From an uncultured Bacteroidota bacterium (GTDB taxonomy: Bacteria; Bacteroidota; Bacteroidia; Flavobacteriales; Flavobacteriaceae): DNA of 64,000 nucleotides. The position numbers and the translations under genes are program-made. Positions 52,846 through 61,568 of the stretch are shown here, one piece after another; positions within the stretch are counted from its first letter, which is position 1, and every line of letters starts with the position of its first letter. The notes beneath the pieces were generated by a model. It had not been told where the DNA came from. It saw only the letters and a list, made by a program, of their open reading frames with translations, and made no database searches. The stretch is from assembly GCA_902582405.1 (NCBI GenBank), contig CACHSA010000001.1, positions 62,001 through 126,000 of the forward strand, written 5' to 3'.

Positions 52846-53883
52846 ATGAATAAATCTAGAACTATGAATGTGTCTAAGCAATTAGATATTCTTAACAATG
52901 GTATATTTTCTAACGGAAAACTTCCACTTTTTAAAGAAAAACTTAAAGAGGTAAATATTCCAGATATAAAAAAAGTACAATTAAAAATTCTTCAATTAAA
53001 TATTGGTTACATGTGTAATCAGACATGTTCTCATTGCCATGTTGATGCTGGACCTAATAGGAAAGAGATGATGTCTCTGAAAGTTTTAAATCGGTGTTTA
53101 AGCCTGATGATAGAAAATAAAATTGAAACGGTAGATATTACAGGTGGCGCTCCAGAAATGCATCCAAACTTTAAATGGTTTGTTAAAAGAATTAGAGAAA
53201 AAACCAAAGTAGATGAAATTATAGTTCGTTCCAACTTGACTATAATTTTAGCGAATAAAAAATTTTTTGATCTTCCAAATTTTTTTGCCGATAATAGAAT
53301 TCATATTATTTCATCTCTCCCTTTTTATAACCGAGAAAAGACAGACAATCAAAGAGGAAAAGGGGTTTTTGATAAATCAATTTTAGCACTAAAAGAATTA
53401 AATAAAGTAGGGTATGGAAAAGCCAACTCTAACTTAAAATTAGATTTGGTGTATAATCCTTCAGGAGCATTTTTACCACCAGATCAAGAATCTTTGGAAA
53501 CAAAATTCAAAGAAAAGCTGTATAATGATTTTAAAATAGAATTTAATAATCTATTTACGATAACAAATCTTCCAATAAGTAGATTCTTGGATTATTTAAT
53601 TGCTTCTGATAATTATGAAGAATACATGGAAACTCTTGTTAGTCGTTTTAACCCTAATGCAACCAAGGAACTTATGTGTAAAAACACGATTTCAATTAGT
53701 TGGGAAGGGTATATTTACGATTGTGATTTTAATCAAATGTTAGATCTTAAAATAAATTCAAAAAATAATACAGTTTTTAACTGTAAAATCGAGGGATTAG
53801 TTGATAAAAAAATTGAAATTTCCCAGCATTGTTACGGATGTACTGCCGGAGCAGGCAGTAGTTGCCAGGGAACAATAGCCTAA
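52846..53883 (+). CDS. arsS: Radical SAM protein ArsS (arsenosugar biosynthesis)
   Basis: This 345-residue radical SAM enzyme has the CxxxCxxC motif at Cys57, Cys61 and Cys64 (MCNQTCSHCHVDAGP). The C-terminal cysteine cluster HCYGCTAGAGSSCQGT is at residues 328-342. These features define the ArsS family, thought to build the 5'-deoxyadenosyl-arsenic bond using SAM and a methylated arsenic compound. The C-terminal block is all cysteine, with no selenocysteine codon. The partner methyltransferase ArsM is not in the window. The gene may start at either of two near ATGs. Confidence 0.9.
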   Translation: MNKSRTMNVSKQLDILNNGIFSNGKLPLFKEKLKEVNIPDIKKVQLKILQLNIGYMCNQTCSHCHVDAGPNRKEMMSLKVLNRCLSLMIENKIETVDITGGAPEMHPNFKWFVKRIREKTKVDEIIVRSNLTIILANKKFFDLPNFFADNRIHIISSLPFYNREKTDNQRGKGVFDKSILALKELNKVGYGKANSNLKLDLVYNPSGAFLPPDQESLETKFKEKLYNDFKIEFNNLFTITNLPISRFLDYLIASDNYEEYMETLVSRFNPNATKELMCKNTISISWEGYIYDCDFNQMLDLKINSKNNTVFNCKIEGLVDKKIEISQHCYGCTAGAGSSCQGTIA

Positions 53884-53887
53884 ATTA

Positions 53888-54493
53888 ATGTTGAAAAATA
53901 ATCCTTTAGTTTTGGTATTTTGCAAAAACCAAATAATAGGCAAAGTAAAATCAAGATTGGCTATGAATATCGGTCAAAAAAAAGCCCTTTTAATATATTC
54001 CGAACTTGTAAATAAAACTGCTCTTATAGTAAACAGTTTGTCTTCTGAAGTACATGTATACTATTCAGAGTATATCGAATATAATGATAATTTTAATTCT
54101 TCAAAAATTAAAAAATTTATTCAAAAGGGAAATAATTTGGGGGATAGAATAATAAATGCTTTAATTAGTAGTTTTAAAAATTTTTCTCCAGTTGTTGTAA
54201 TTGGTTCTGATCTATGGGAATTGGAAACTAGTGATATAGAAGACGCTTTTGAAATTCTAAAAAACAAGAATATTGTTATTGGCCCTTCAACTGATGGAGG
54301 ATATTATTTGATTGGAATGAATTATTTTGATACTAAGATTTTTGAAAATAAGAATTGGGGTCAGGAAAGCGTTTTAAATGATACTATAAGAGATATTAAA
54401 GATAAAACAAACATTTATTTACTAGATGAAAAAACTGACATAGATACTTATGATGATTTATGTCAGTTCCCAGATCTAAAAATTAAATTATGA
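53888..54493 (+). CDS. TIGR04282-type arsenosugar biosynthesis glycosyltransferase
   Basis: The 201-residue protein has a nucleotidyl/glycosyltransferase-A fold. LVLVFCKNQIIGKVKSRLA at the N-terminus binds the nucleotide sugar. VVIGSDLWELETSDIEDAFE and IGPSTDGGYYLIGMN contain the metal-binding region. It fits the TIGR04282 family that clusters with ArsS. The catalysed transfer is unknown. Its end overlaps the next gene by four bases (ATGA). Confidence 0.82.
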   Translation: MLKNNPLVLVFCKNQIIGKVKSRLAMNIGQKKALLIYSELVNKTALIVNSLSSEVHVYYSEYIEYNDNFNSSKIKKFIQKGNNLGDRIINALISSFKNFSPVVVIGSDLWELETSDIEDAFEILKNKNIVIGPSTDGGYYLIGMNYFDTKIFENKNWGQESVLNDTIRDIKDKTNIYLLDEKTDIDTYDDLCQFPDLKIKL

Positions 54494-55308
54494 AATCAAA
54501 GAAGAAGATAAAGGAGTCAGTAGAATATATTTTACAAAATAAAATAAAAAAATGTGACCTTGGAATTGTAATTGGTACTGGCCTAGGCGGTCTTGTTAAT
54601 ACAGTAAATATTATTGCTGAGATCCCATACTCATCAATTCCTCATTTCCCAATTTCAAAAATGGAAATGCAAAATTCAAGAATTATTTTCGGTAAAATAA
54701 ACTCTAGAGAAATTTTAATTTTTGATGGAAGATTTCATAAATATGAAGATTTGAATTACTTCCAAATTACTTACCCAATTTATATTATGAGTGAATTAGG
54801 TGTTAATAGATTAATTATGACAAACGCAGCTGGAGGAATAGATTTAAAATTAAATAAAGGCCAACTTATGATAATCAAAGATCATATAAATCTTCAAGGC
54901 GGGTCTCCACTAGCAGAAAGGGACAATTTTGAGATGGGAAAGAGATTTGTTGATATGAGCGAACCCTATTCAAAAGATTTAATTGAAAAGGTGGTTACTA
55001 TATCAGTTCAAACTAAAATTGATATTGATTTAGGAGTCTATGCTTGCGTTATTGGACCACAGCTAGAAACATCAGCAGAATATAAATATTTGAGAATAAT
55101 TGGGGCAGATGCAGTAGGAATGTCTACTGTTCCAGAAATAATTGTAGCTAATCAGCTTGGAATAGAATGTCTAGCTATTTCTGTAATTACTGATTTGTGT
55201 GATCCAGATAATCTTGAGCCAATAAATATTAAAGAAATAATTGAGATGGGAAAAAAGGGAGAAAAGCAACTTTTAAAAATTTTAATTGAACTACTAAATG
55301 ATATTTAA
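54490..55308 (+). CDS. Purine nucleoside phosphorylase
   Basis: The 272-residue enzyme is the trimeric PNP class. MTNAAGGIDLKLNKGQLMIIKDHINLQGG and GPQLETSAEYKYLRIIGADAVGMSTVPE are phosphate- and base-binding signatures. ITDLCDPDNLEP marks the purine site. In the ArsS context it could cleave adenine from a dimethylarsinoyl-adenosine-like product, giving an arsenical sugar phosphate; that is inference. Ordinary salvage is the other option. It overlaps the flanking genes by four and eleven bases. Confidence 0.9.
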   Translation: MKSKKKIKESVEYILQNKIKKCDLGIVIGTGLGGLVNTVNIIAEIPYSSIPHFPISKMEMQNSRIIFGKINSREILIFDGRFHKYEDLNYFQITYPIYIMSELGVNRLIMTNAAGGIDLKLNKGQLMIIKDHINLQGGSPLAERDNFEMGKRFVDMSEPYSKDLIEKVVTISVQTKIDIDLGVYACVIGPQLETSAEYKYLRIIGADAVGMSTVPEIIVANQLGIECLAISVITDLCDPDNLEPINIKEIIEMGKKGEKQLLKILIELLNDI

Positions 55309-56029
55309 AGTGTGTTACAAAGGTTTTTTATTTTTCATACTGTTGTTTTTTGCTTCAAATAGTTTAATCTCACAAAAAAATATTCATGATATCTGGGATT
55401 CTGAATTAAAAAAATATGTAGATAACGAAGGTAATGTGAACTATCGCGCGTGGAAAAAAAAATCAAAACTATTAGAAACGTATTTGATAAATTTAGAAAA
55501 TAATCCTCCAATTGAGCAATGGACTAAAAATGACTCATTAGCTTATTTTATTAATGCATATAACGCTGTTACTGTAAAATTAATTTTGGATAATTATCCA
55601 TTAAGAAGCATAAAAGATTTGATTGTTCCTTGGTGGCTAAAAAGATTTGAGCTTAAAAATGAAAAAGTAACACTTAATTTTATTGAGCATAAAATTCTTA
55701 GAAAGATGGATGAACCAAGAATTCACTTTGCAATCAATTGTGCATCAAGGTCGTGTCCTAGACTTCAAAATTTTGCATATTACTCACATAGGCTAGAAAA
55801 CCAATTAGAAAACGCAACAACTGAATTTATAAATGATCAAGCAAAGAATAAAATAAATGTTAACCGTTTAATGCTGTCAAAAATCTTTTCTTGGTTTAAG
55901 GATGATTTTGGAAATAAGATTCAATTGCTGAAATTTGTAAATAAATATTCTAGGATAAAAATTTTGGAAAATGCAACAATAGAATATTTAAATTATGATT
56001 GGAGTTTAAATGAAAAATCATTGAAATGA
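55298..56029 (+). CDS. DUF547 domain exported protein
   Basis: The 243-residue protein has an N-terminal signal peptide ending near ISQ. A DUF547 domain follows, with LAYFINAYNAVTVKLILDNYP (about 82-102) and the Cys-containing HFAINCASRSCPRLQNFAYY. DUF547 proteins are a papain-fold-related family of unknown function that recurs beside ArsS genes. It overlaps the genes on both sides, so it belongs to the operon. Its role in the pathway is unknown. Confidence 0.82.
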   Translation: MIFKVCYKGFLFFILLFFASNSLISQKNIHDIWDSELKKYVDNEGNVNYRAWKKKSKLLETYLINLENNPPIEQWTKNDSLAYFINAYNAVTVKLILDNYPLRSIKDLIVPWWLKRFELKNEKVTLNFIEHKILRKMDEPRIHFAINCASRSCPRLQNFAYYSHRLENQLENATTEFINDQAKNKINVNRLMLSKIFSWFKDDFGNKIQLLKFVNKYSRIKILENATIEYLNYDWSLNEKSLK

Positions 56030-56439
56030 GTTTTATAAAAAATATTTTTAAATATGGCATAGCTTCCGCATTCGCAGGAATTGTCTGCTGCGTTGCCCCA
56101 ATGATTTTATTCCAACTTGGTCTTATTGGAGGGATTTATGCTATTTCTTTTGCTGACTTTTTTTATAAACCTGACGGATCCCTTGGTTTATTTGGCTGGT
56201 TAATTAGAATTATCGGATTATCCATAGTTTGTTATGGTATATATAGATTTAACATTAAAGAGAATTGTTCTTTAAATTCAGATAATCAAAAAAGAATCAA
56301 TAAACTGTTATTTTCTGTTTTATTAATTACCTTTTCCTTGTCTCTTTTCCTCTCTCTAGAAAAATTATCTTCAATTTATTTTGACGAATATATTGTACCT
56401 GCTCAAAAAAAGGAATATCAAGAAAAACTAACTGAGTGA
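56026..56439 (+). CDS. Small membrane protein with Cys-Cys pair, MerT-like
   Basis: This 137-residue protein has three predicted membrane helices. The first contains FAGIVCCVAPMILFQLGLIGG with adjacent Cys21-Cys22, the same layout as the metal-binding helix of mercuric transporter MerT. Two further cysteines lie in the middle. It sits within an arsenosugar-type operon, which points to metal or metalloid transport or sensing. No confirmed family is claimed. It overlaps the flanking genes by four bases each. Confidence 0.6.
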   Translation: MSFIKNIFKYGIASAFAGIVCCVAPMILFQLGLIGGIYAISFADFFYKPDGSLGLFGWLIRIIGLSIVCYGIYRFNIKENCSLNSDNQKRINKLLFSVLLITFSLSLFLSLEKLSSIYFDEYIVPAQKKEYQEKLTE

Positions 56440-57143
56440 AGGTGTCAGTCATTATTCCTGCATTTAATGAGGAGAAAAGTATCCATTACGTTTTAAATGA
56501 TATCCCAAATTTTGTTAACCAAGTTATAGTTTGTGATAATTCATCGACTGATAAAACATCTCTAATAGCAAAAAATTTAGGTGCAAAAGTAGTTTATGAA
56601 AAGAAAAGAGGCTACGGTAATGCATGTTTAAAGGCAATTTCATACATAAAAAATCTCAAAGAAAAACCTGAGGTTGTTGTTTTCATCGACGGAGATTATT
56701 CCGATGACCCTAAAGAAATGAAAAAAATTGTTGATCCAATTGTTAATGAGGGATATGACTTTGTTTTAGGGGCTAGGACGAAGAGATTGAGAGATAAACA
56801 TTCAATGACTGCTCATCAGATTTTTGGCAATTGGTTAGCCTGCCTGCTAATGAAGATTTTTTTTAATTCTACGTTCAAAGACCTTGGACCATTTAGAGCT
56901 ATTGCCTGGGATAAATTGATGCAACTAAAGATGCAAGATAAAACTTTTGGCTGGACAATTGAGATGCAAATAAAGGCTTTAATTAAAAATTACAAGTACA
57001 AAGAGATAGATGTTAAATATAAAAAACGAATAGGAAAATCTAAGATATCTGGAACATTGAAAGGATCTCTTTTAGCAGGAAAAAAAATTCTATATCTTAT
57101 TTTTAAGTATTATTTTAAAACAAAGGTTAGGTTATTATGGTAA
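56436..57143 (+). CDS. GT2 glycosyltransferase, polyprenyl-phosphate sugar-transferase-like
   Basis: The GTG-initiated frame (235 residues) has the GT-A motifs VSVIIPAFNEEKSI at the start, VVVFIDGDYSDDPKEM (DxD near 84-88) and FKDLGPFRAIAWDKL. It resembles dolichyl-phosphate mannose synthases but lacks a membrane anchor. Its overlap with the membrane protein gene and the next GT gene places it in the same operon. It might make a polyprenyl-phosphate sugar for the GT-C enzyme downstream. Confidence 0.83.
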   Translation: MKVSVIIPAFNEEKSIHYVLNDIPNFVNQVIVCDNSSTDKTSLIAKNLGAKVVYEKKRGYGNACLKAISYIKNLKEKPEVVVFIDGDYSDDPKEMKKIVDPIVNEGYDFVLGARTKRLRDKHSMTAHQIFGNWLACLLMKIFFNSTFKDLGPFRAIAWDKLMQLKMQDKTFGWTIEMQIKALIKNYKYKEIDVKYKKRIGKSKISGTLKGSLLAGKKILYLIFKYYFKTKVRLLW

Positions 57144-58636
57144 TGAATATTTTAACAATTTTCTTCATAATTATTTATTCAGTTTGCTCTTTGTCAATAT
57201 TTTTTTTTAGTCTTATACAACTTCATTTATATATAAATTACAAGAAGAGCAAAACTAGAGCAAAGAATAAAATTTTAATGAACTTTAAGAATCTTCCATT
57301 TGTAACAGTTCAACTACCAATTTATAATGAACAAAATGTTATAAAAAGGTTGTTGGATGCAATCATTAAGATGGATTATCCAAGTGATAAAATTGAAATA
57401 CAGGTTTTAGACGATTCAGACGATTATTCAACTGCTTACGTGAAAAATTTAATCTCAAAACTAAAAAATAAAAGTAATTTTAAAATAAACCATTTGACTA
57501 GAAAAAACAGAGATGGATTTAAAGCTGGAGCTTTGAATTACGGTCTCAAACTCGCAAAAGGCAATTATATTGCAATTTTTGACGCAGATTTTGTTCCAGG
57601 AAGTGATTGGCTAAAAAAAACTATTTGTGGATTCAAAGATCCTAAAATTGGAGTTGTTCAAACTAAATGGAACCATATAAACAAAAATTTTTCACTATTA
57701 ACAAAAATTCAAGCTTTTGCACTTGATATTCACTTCACATTGGAGCAAGTAGGAAGAAATTTTAATAATTATTTTTTAAATTTCAATGGTACTGCAGGAA
57801 TTTGGAGAAAAGAAGCAATTTTAAAGTCTGGGAATTGGAACAGTGATACATTAACTGAAGATCTTGATTTAAGCTATAGGGCTCAATTAAGAGGTTGGAA
57901 TATAGAATATATTGAATCAATCAATGCTCCAGCTGAAATTCCTTTTTTAATCAGTGCAGTTAAGTCTCAACAATTTAGATGGAATAAAGGAGGGGCTGAA
58001 AATTTTAAAAAGCATTTTCTAAATATTTTAAAGAATAATAATCTAAAATTTTCAACTAAGGTGCATTGTGCTTTTCATCTTTTTAGCAGTAGTATTTTTT
58101 TAAGCATTTTTTTATTATCATTTCTAAGTGTTCCTCTTTCATATATTTCAAACGTAACCGGCAGGTTCAATTGGTTCTTTAATTTTTCCTCACTCTTTGT
58201 TATAAGCACTATTATTTTCTTTTACGTATACTGGGAAATTTTCAAATTAGTAAACAAAAAAAAAATCAATTCATTTTTTGAATACACTAAAATTTTTATT
58301 TCTTTTTATTCCGTTTCAGGAGCCTTTGCTTTTCAAAATTCGGTAGCAGTTTTGCAAGGATTTATTGGAAGAAAATCGGAATTCGTTAGAACACCTAAAT
58401 TTAATTTGAATACTGGGAAAACCAGCTTAAGGGAAAAAAAATATGTAAATGAATACAGGTCATATTATTTTATAATAGAAGGTTTTCTAGCTCTTTATTT
58501 TTTGGTAAGTATAATTACCACAATTTTATTTGCAAATAGAAACTTTGGATTTTTACCTTTTCATTTATTTCTATTTTTTGGATATGCTTATATTTTTTTG
58601 TGTTCATTGAGAAAATTTGGCAGTGGGGTTAAATAA
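57137..58636 (+). CDS. Membrane GT2 glycosyltransferase, CesA/ceramide-glycosyltransferase-like
   Basis: The 499-residue protein has an N-terminal helix, a catalytic GT2 domain and a C-terminal membrane bundle. The processive-type motifs are present in order: QVLDDSDDYS, AIFDADFVPGSDW (DxD), TEDLDLSYRAQLRGW (TED), and QQFRWNKGGAENFKKH (QxxRW). These suggest transfer of sugar units to a lipid or chain. The donor sugar is unknown. It overlaps both neighbours in the operon. Confidence 0.86.
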   Translation: MVMNILTIFFIIIYSVCSLSIFFFSLIQLHLYINYKKSKTRAKNKILMNFKNLPFVTVQLPIYNEQNVIKRLLDAIIKMDYPSDKIEIQVLDDSDDYSTAYVKNLISKLKNKSNFKINHLTRKNRDGFKAGALNYGLKLAKGNYIAIFDADFVPGSDWLKKTICGFKDPKIGVVQTKWNHINKNFSLLTKIQAFALDIHFTLEQVGRNFNNYFLNFNGTAGIWRKEAILKSGNWNSDTLTEDLDLSYRAQLRGWNIEYIESINAPAEIPFLISAVKSQQFRWNKGGAENFKKHFLNILKNNNLKFSTKVHCAFHLFSSSIFLSIFLLSFLSVPLSYISNVTGRFNWFFNFSSLFVISTIIFFYVYWEIFKLVNKKKINSFFEYTKIFISFYSVSGAFAFQNSVAVLQGFIGRKSEFVRTPKFNLNTGKTSLREKKYVNEYRSYYFIIEGFLALYFLVSIITTILFANRNFGFLPFHLFLFFGYAYIFLCSLRKFGSGVK

Positions 58637-59957
58637 AATAATCTGTTTTTCATTACTGCTTTCAATATATTTTTTTAGCGGGTATATTTTTGAAAGATAT
58701 GAAACGGGAATTATATTTTTTCTTTTTTTCTCATGTTTTGCAATAACTTTTTTGGTGTCAAAAAAATTATCATTAAACGAAATCCTTTTTTTTGGTATTT
58801 CTTTTAGACTGGTTTTATTTTTTGCCTATCCTTGGCTGTCGGAGGATTTTTACAGATTTATTTGGGATGGATTTGTAATTGGGGAAAATATTAATCCATA
58901 TGAGTATACACCTTGCGAATTGATGAACAATGAGGAGGTTTTAGAAACAAAAAAAAAATTTGAAGAATTATTTGGGAAAATGAGTAATTTGAATAGTTTG
59001 AACTATAGTCCTTACCCACCAATAAATCAGTTTTTATTTTTCTTATCTACTTGGTTTAAAAAGGATATTTTCTTCAGTTTAATTTCTATGAGATCATTAA
59101 TTATTGCGTCTGATATACTAAACTTTTTTATAGGACGCTGTATATTAAAAAAATTAAAATTAAAAGAAGAAAAAATTTTATGGTATTTTTTAAATCCTTT
59201 GGTGATTATTGAACTAACCGGGAATTTACATTTTGAAGGACTGATGTTAACCTTTTTTGGCTTTGGCATCCTTTTATTTTTGGATAACAAAAAGCTATTT
59301 GCAGTTTTTCCTCTTGCTTTATCTGTAGGCACAAAATTAATAACAATAATTATTATTCCTTTTTTTATCAATTACAAGAAAATAAGTGAAAATTTAAAAA
59401 TGATTATTTTATTTTTTGGATTAATGTTTTTCATTTTTTTTCTGCCAATTGGTAGTAATAATTTACCCAACTTTTATAATACCATCAAATTATGGTTTTC
59501 CAATCTGGAATTCAATGGAAGTGTATACTATATAATCAGATATCTAGGTTATAAAATTAAGGGATACAACATTATAAAAAGTGTTGGTTTGGTTACCCCA
59601 TTAATTACTACCATAACATTACTTTACCTAATATTTCACAAAAAAAGAAAAGAAACAAAAACAATCTTTGAGAATATGTTCTTAATACTATCCTTTTTCT
59701 ACTTGGTTTCGATGGTTGTACACCCATGGTATATTATTACAATTTTATATTTGGGTATTTTTACTAAGTACAATTTTCAAATTATATGGAGCGCTTTAAT
59801 TTTTTTGACATATTCTGCTTATCAAAATTCTAAAGTCGAAGAAAATTTTTATTTTATAGGGTTAGAATATGTTATTGTCGCAGGATTTTTTATTTATGAA
59901 TTTTTAGGACAAGAAAAAATTAAAACATTTTTAAAAAAGAAATTTCTTTTCTTGTAA
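58617..59957 (+). CDS. GT-C type membrane glycosyltransferase (mannosyltransferase-like)
   Basis: The 446-residue polytopic protein has about ten membrane helices. The first periplasmic loop carries LSEDFYRFIWDGFVIGENINPYEY (about 76-99), the acidic DxD-like catalytic loop region seen in GT87/GT39-related enzymes that use polyprenyl-phosphate donors. The start is a TTG, and GTG six bases later is an alternative. It overlaps the gene before by 20 bases and the convergent pseudouridine synthase-like gene by 38 bases. The product is unknown; a surface glycolipid is likely. Confidence 0.75.
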   Translation: MAVGLNKIICFSLLLSIYFFSGYIFERYETGIIFFLFFSCFAITFLVSKKLSLNEILFFGISFRLVLFFAYPWLSEDFYRFIWDGFVIGENINPYEYTPCELMNNEEVLETKKKFEELFGKMSNLNSLNYSPYPPINQFLFFLSTWFKKDIFFSLISMRSLIIASDILNFFIGRCILKKLKLKEEKILWYFLNPLVIIELTGNLHFEGLMLTFFGFGILLFLDNKKLFAVFPLALSVGTKLITIIIIPFFINYKKISENLKMIILFFGLMFFIFFLPIGSNNLPNFYNTIKLWFSNLEFNGSVYYIIRYLGYKIKGYNIIKSVGLVTPLITTITLLYLIFHKKRKETKTIFENMFLILSFFYLVSMVVHPWYIITILYLGIFTKYNFQIIWSALIFLTYSAYQNSKVEENFYFIGLEYVIVAGFFIYEFLGQEKIKTFLKKKFLFL

Positions 59958-60636
59958 GAATTCTCCATTTTCCACGTTCTAAATTTTTTTTATTAAAATT
60001 TAAAATGGACACAACATCGTATTTAATTACACTATAGTTAAATTTTTTAAAAAAATTTAAAATATAATTCCCCTGAATTAAGGATGTTTCAATTCCAATT
60101 ATATTTTTAGGTTTGTTAAGAACATAATCAATTTTTCTCACCATTATTTTTTTAGATATTTCCCCAGAAATATATTTTTTCATTTTATTCATATCAATAG
60201 ATGATATTTCTTTGTTCAAATTCACCTGGCAGGTAATTTTTATTTTAAGGGATCTTTTTTTTAATTTCTCAACTAGTTGAAGGTCATTTGTAAAAAAAAC
60301 TAGACCAAGGTTTGTCCTCCCTAAAGAAAATAAAGTTTTTAATTTATTAGAATTTTTAATTGAGATTAGATCTCTACACAATCTATTTTGATTTTTTTCA
60401 TTTGTAGTAGCTAAAAAACCTTTAGGCTTATTGAGAATTATATATATATTTTTTTGACCAGTAATTTCTTGACCATTAAAATAAACCTTGTCCCCGCTTT
60501 TGATTTTATACCCTAATTGATTAATTATTTCACCATTAACCTTCACTTCTCCCATTGAAATATAAATGTCTGCCTCTCTTCTTGAACACAGTCCGGAATT
60601 AGAAATAAACTTGTTTAATCTTATTGATTCTTTCAC
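59920..60636 (-). CDS. Degenerate RsuA/RluB-family pseudouridine synthase
   Basis: An S4 RNA-binding domain (IRLNKFISNSGLCSRREADIY, residues 5-25) precedes a pseudouridine-synthase fold with IILNKPKGFLATT. Active family members have GRLDxxTxGLLLLTND. Here residues 106-118 read GRTNLGLVFFTND, so the catalytic aspartate position is Asn109 and three residues are lost. The frame is otherwise open for 238 residues, and the location beside the mevalonate genes matches other Flavobacteriia. The protein may bind RNA without catalysis, or it is decaying. Confidence 0.82.
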   Translation of the reverse strand: MKESIRLNKFISNSGLCSRREADIYISMGEVKVNGEIINQLGYKIKSGDKVYFNGQEITGQKNIYIILNKPKGFLATTNEKNQNRLCRDLISIKNSNKLKTLFSLGRTNLGLVFFTNDLQLVEKLKKRSLKIKITCQVNLNKEISSIDMNKMKKYISGEISKKIMVRKIDYVLNKPKNIIGIETSLIQGNYILNFFKKFNYSVIKYDVVSILNFNKKNLERGKWRILTRKEISFLKMF

Positions 60637-60641
60637 AAAAT

Positions 60642-61562
60642 TTAAAATTTATAAATGATTTCTTTTTTATAATCTTTGAGCTTTTTAAAGGTATTATTTA
60701 TGTCAAGAGTAAATCCCAATAGAAACCCTCCTCCTCCTGATCCACATAACTTAAAAAAGTAATCATTTGTTATTAAACCTTCCCTCCACAATTTTATAAA
60801 TTTATTTGGAATCATTGGTTGAAAGTTATTAAGAGTAATTTCAGAAAGAACTTTTATGCTATTAAACATTGAATCAATATTTCCATTTAAAAATTCATTA
60901 ATGCAGGTTTTTGAATACTTAATGAATTGATTCTTTATCATATAATTAAAATTTTTATCTTCCATTTTTTTAAAAAACAAGGAAACCATCAAAGATGTAT
61001 CGGAAGAATTTCCAGAATCCAATATGAAGATACCACGTGATCCCGTAGCTTTTTCTTCTGGCATTTTGGTGATTTCAATCTCGTTTTGAGATTTAATTAA
61101 AATTGGTAATCCTAAATAACAATTTAATGGATCTATTCCTGACGACTCACCATGAAAATGGGATTCCATTTTGGAAAAAATATTTTTGAGTTTTTGTAAT
61201 TTATTTTTTGTCAATTTTTCATTGAGAGATACTTTTTTTTTAGCGTATCGATTATAAAATGCAGCTACTAAGGCTCCACTACTCCCCAATCCATATCCCT
61301 GAGGAATATTGCTTTTAAAAAAAAGACCATTAGCTATGTCTTTATTTATTTTCAACCAATCCAAAGAAAGATTCTTTCCATTTATTTTTAAATATTCTAT
61401 GAATTCTAAGATATTTTTATTAGAATCTTTGTCGTTATTTGCGGCATTCAATTTTAACCTTCCATTATATAATGGGTATGGTATTGCAAATCCGAATGAA
61501 TTTAGTATAATACTATATTCCCCAAATAGTAAAATTTTAGAACTATATATTGAACTACTCAT
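60642..61562 (-). CDS. Mevalonate kinase-type GHMP kinase
   Basis: This 306-residue kinase phosphorylates mevalonate or a close intermediate in isoprenoid synthesis. The GHMP ATP loop GYGLGSSGA lies at residues 89-97, and LLFGEYSIIL at the N-terminus contacts the substrate. KLCGSGGGGFLLGFT is the C-terminal glycine-rich motif. It adjoins the diphosphomevalonate decarboxylase gene with six bases between, which confirms the pathway context. A phosphomevalonate kinase role cannot be fully excluded. Confidence 0.87.
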   Translation of the reverse strand: MSSSIYSSKILLFGEYSIILNSFGFAIPYPLYNGRLKLNAANNDKDSNKNILEFIEYLKINGKNLSLDWLKINKDIANGLFFKSNIPQGYGLGSSGALVAAFYNRYAKKKVSLNEKLTKNKLQKLKNIFSKMESHFHGESSGIDPLNCYLGLPILIKSQNEIEITKMPEEKATGSRGIFILDSGNSSDTSLMVSLFFKKMEDKNFNYMIKNQFIKYSKTCINEFLNGNIDSMFNSIKVLSEITLNNFQPMIPNKFIKLWREGLITNDYFFKLCGSGGGGFLLGFTLDINNTFKKLKDYKKEIIYKF

Positions 61563-61568
61563 TTTAAT

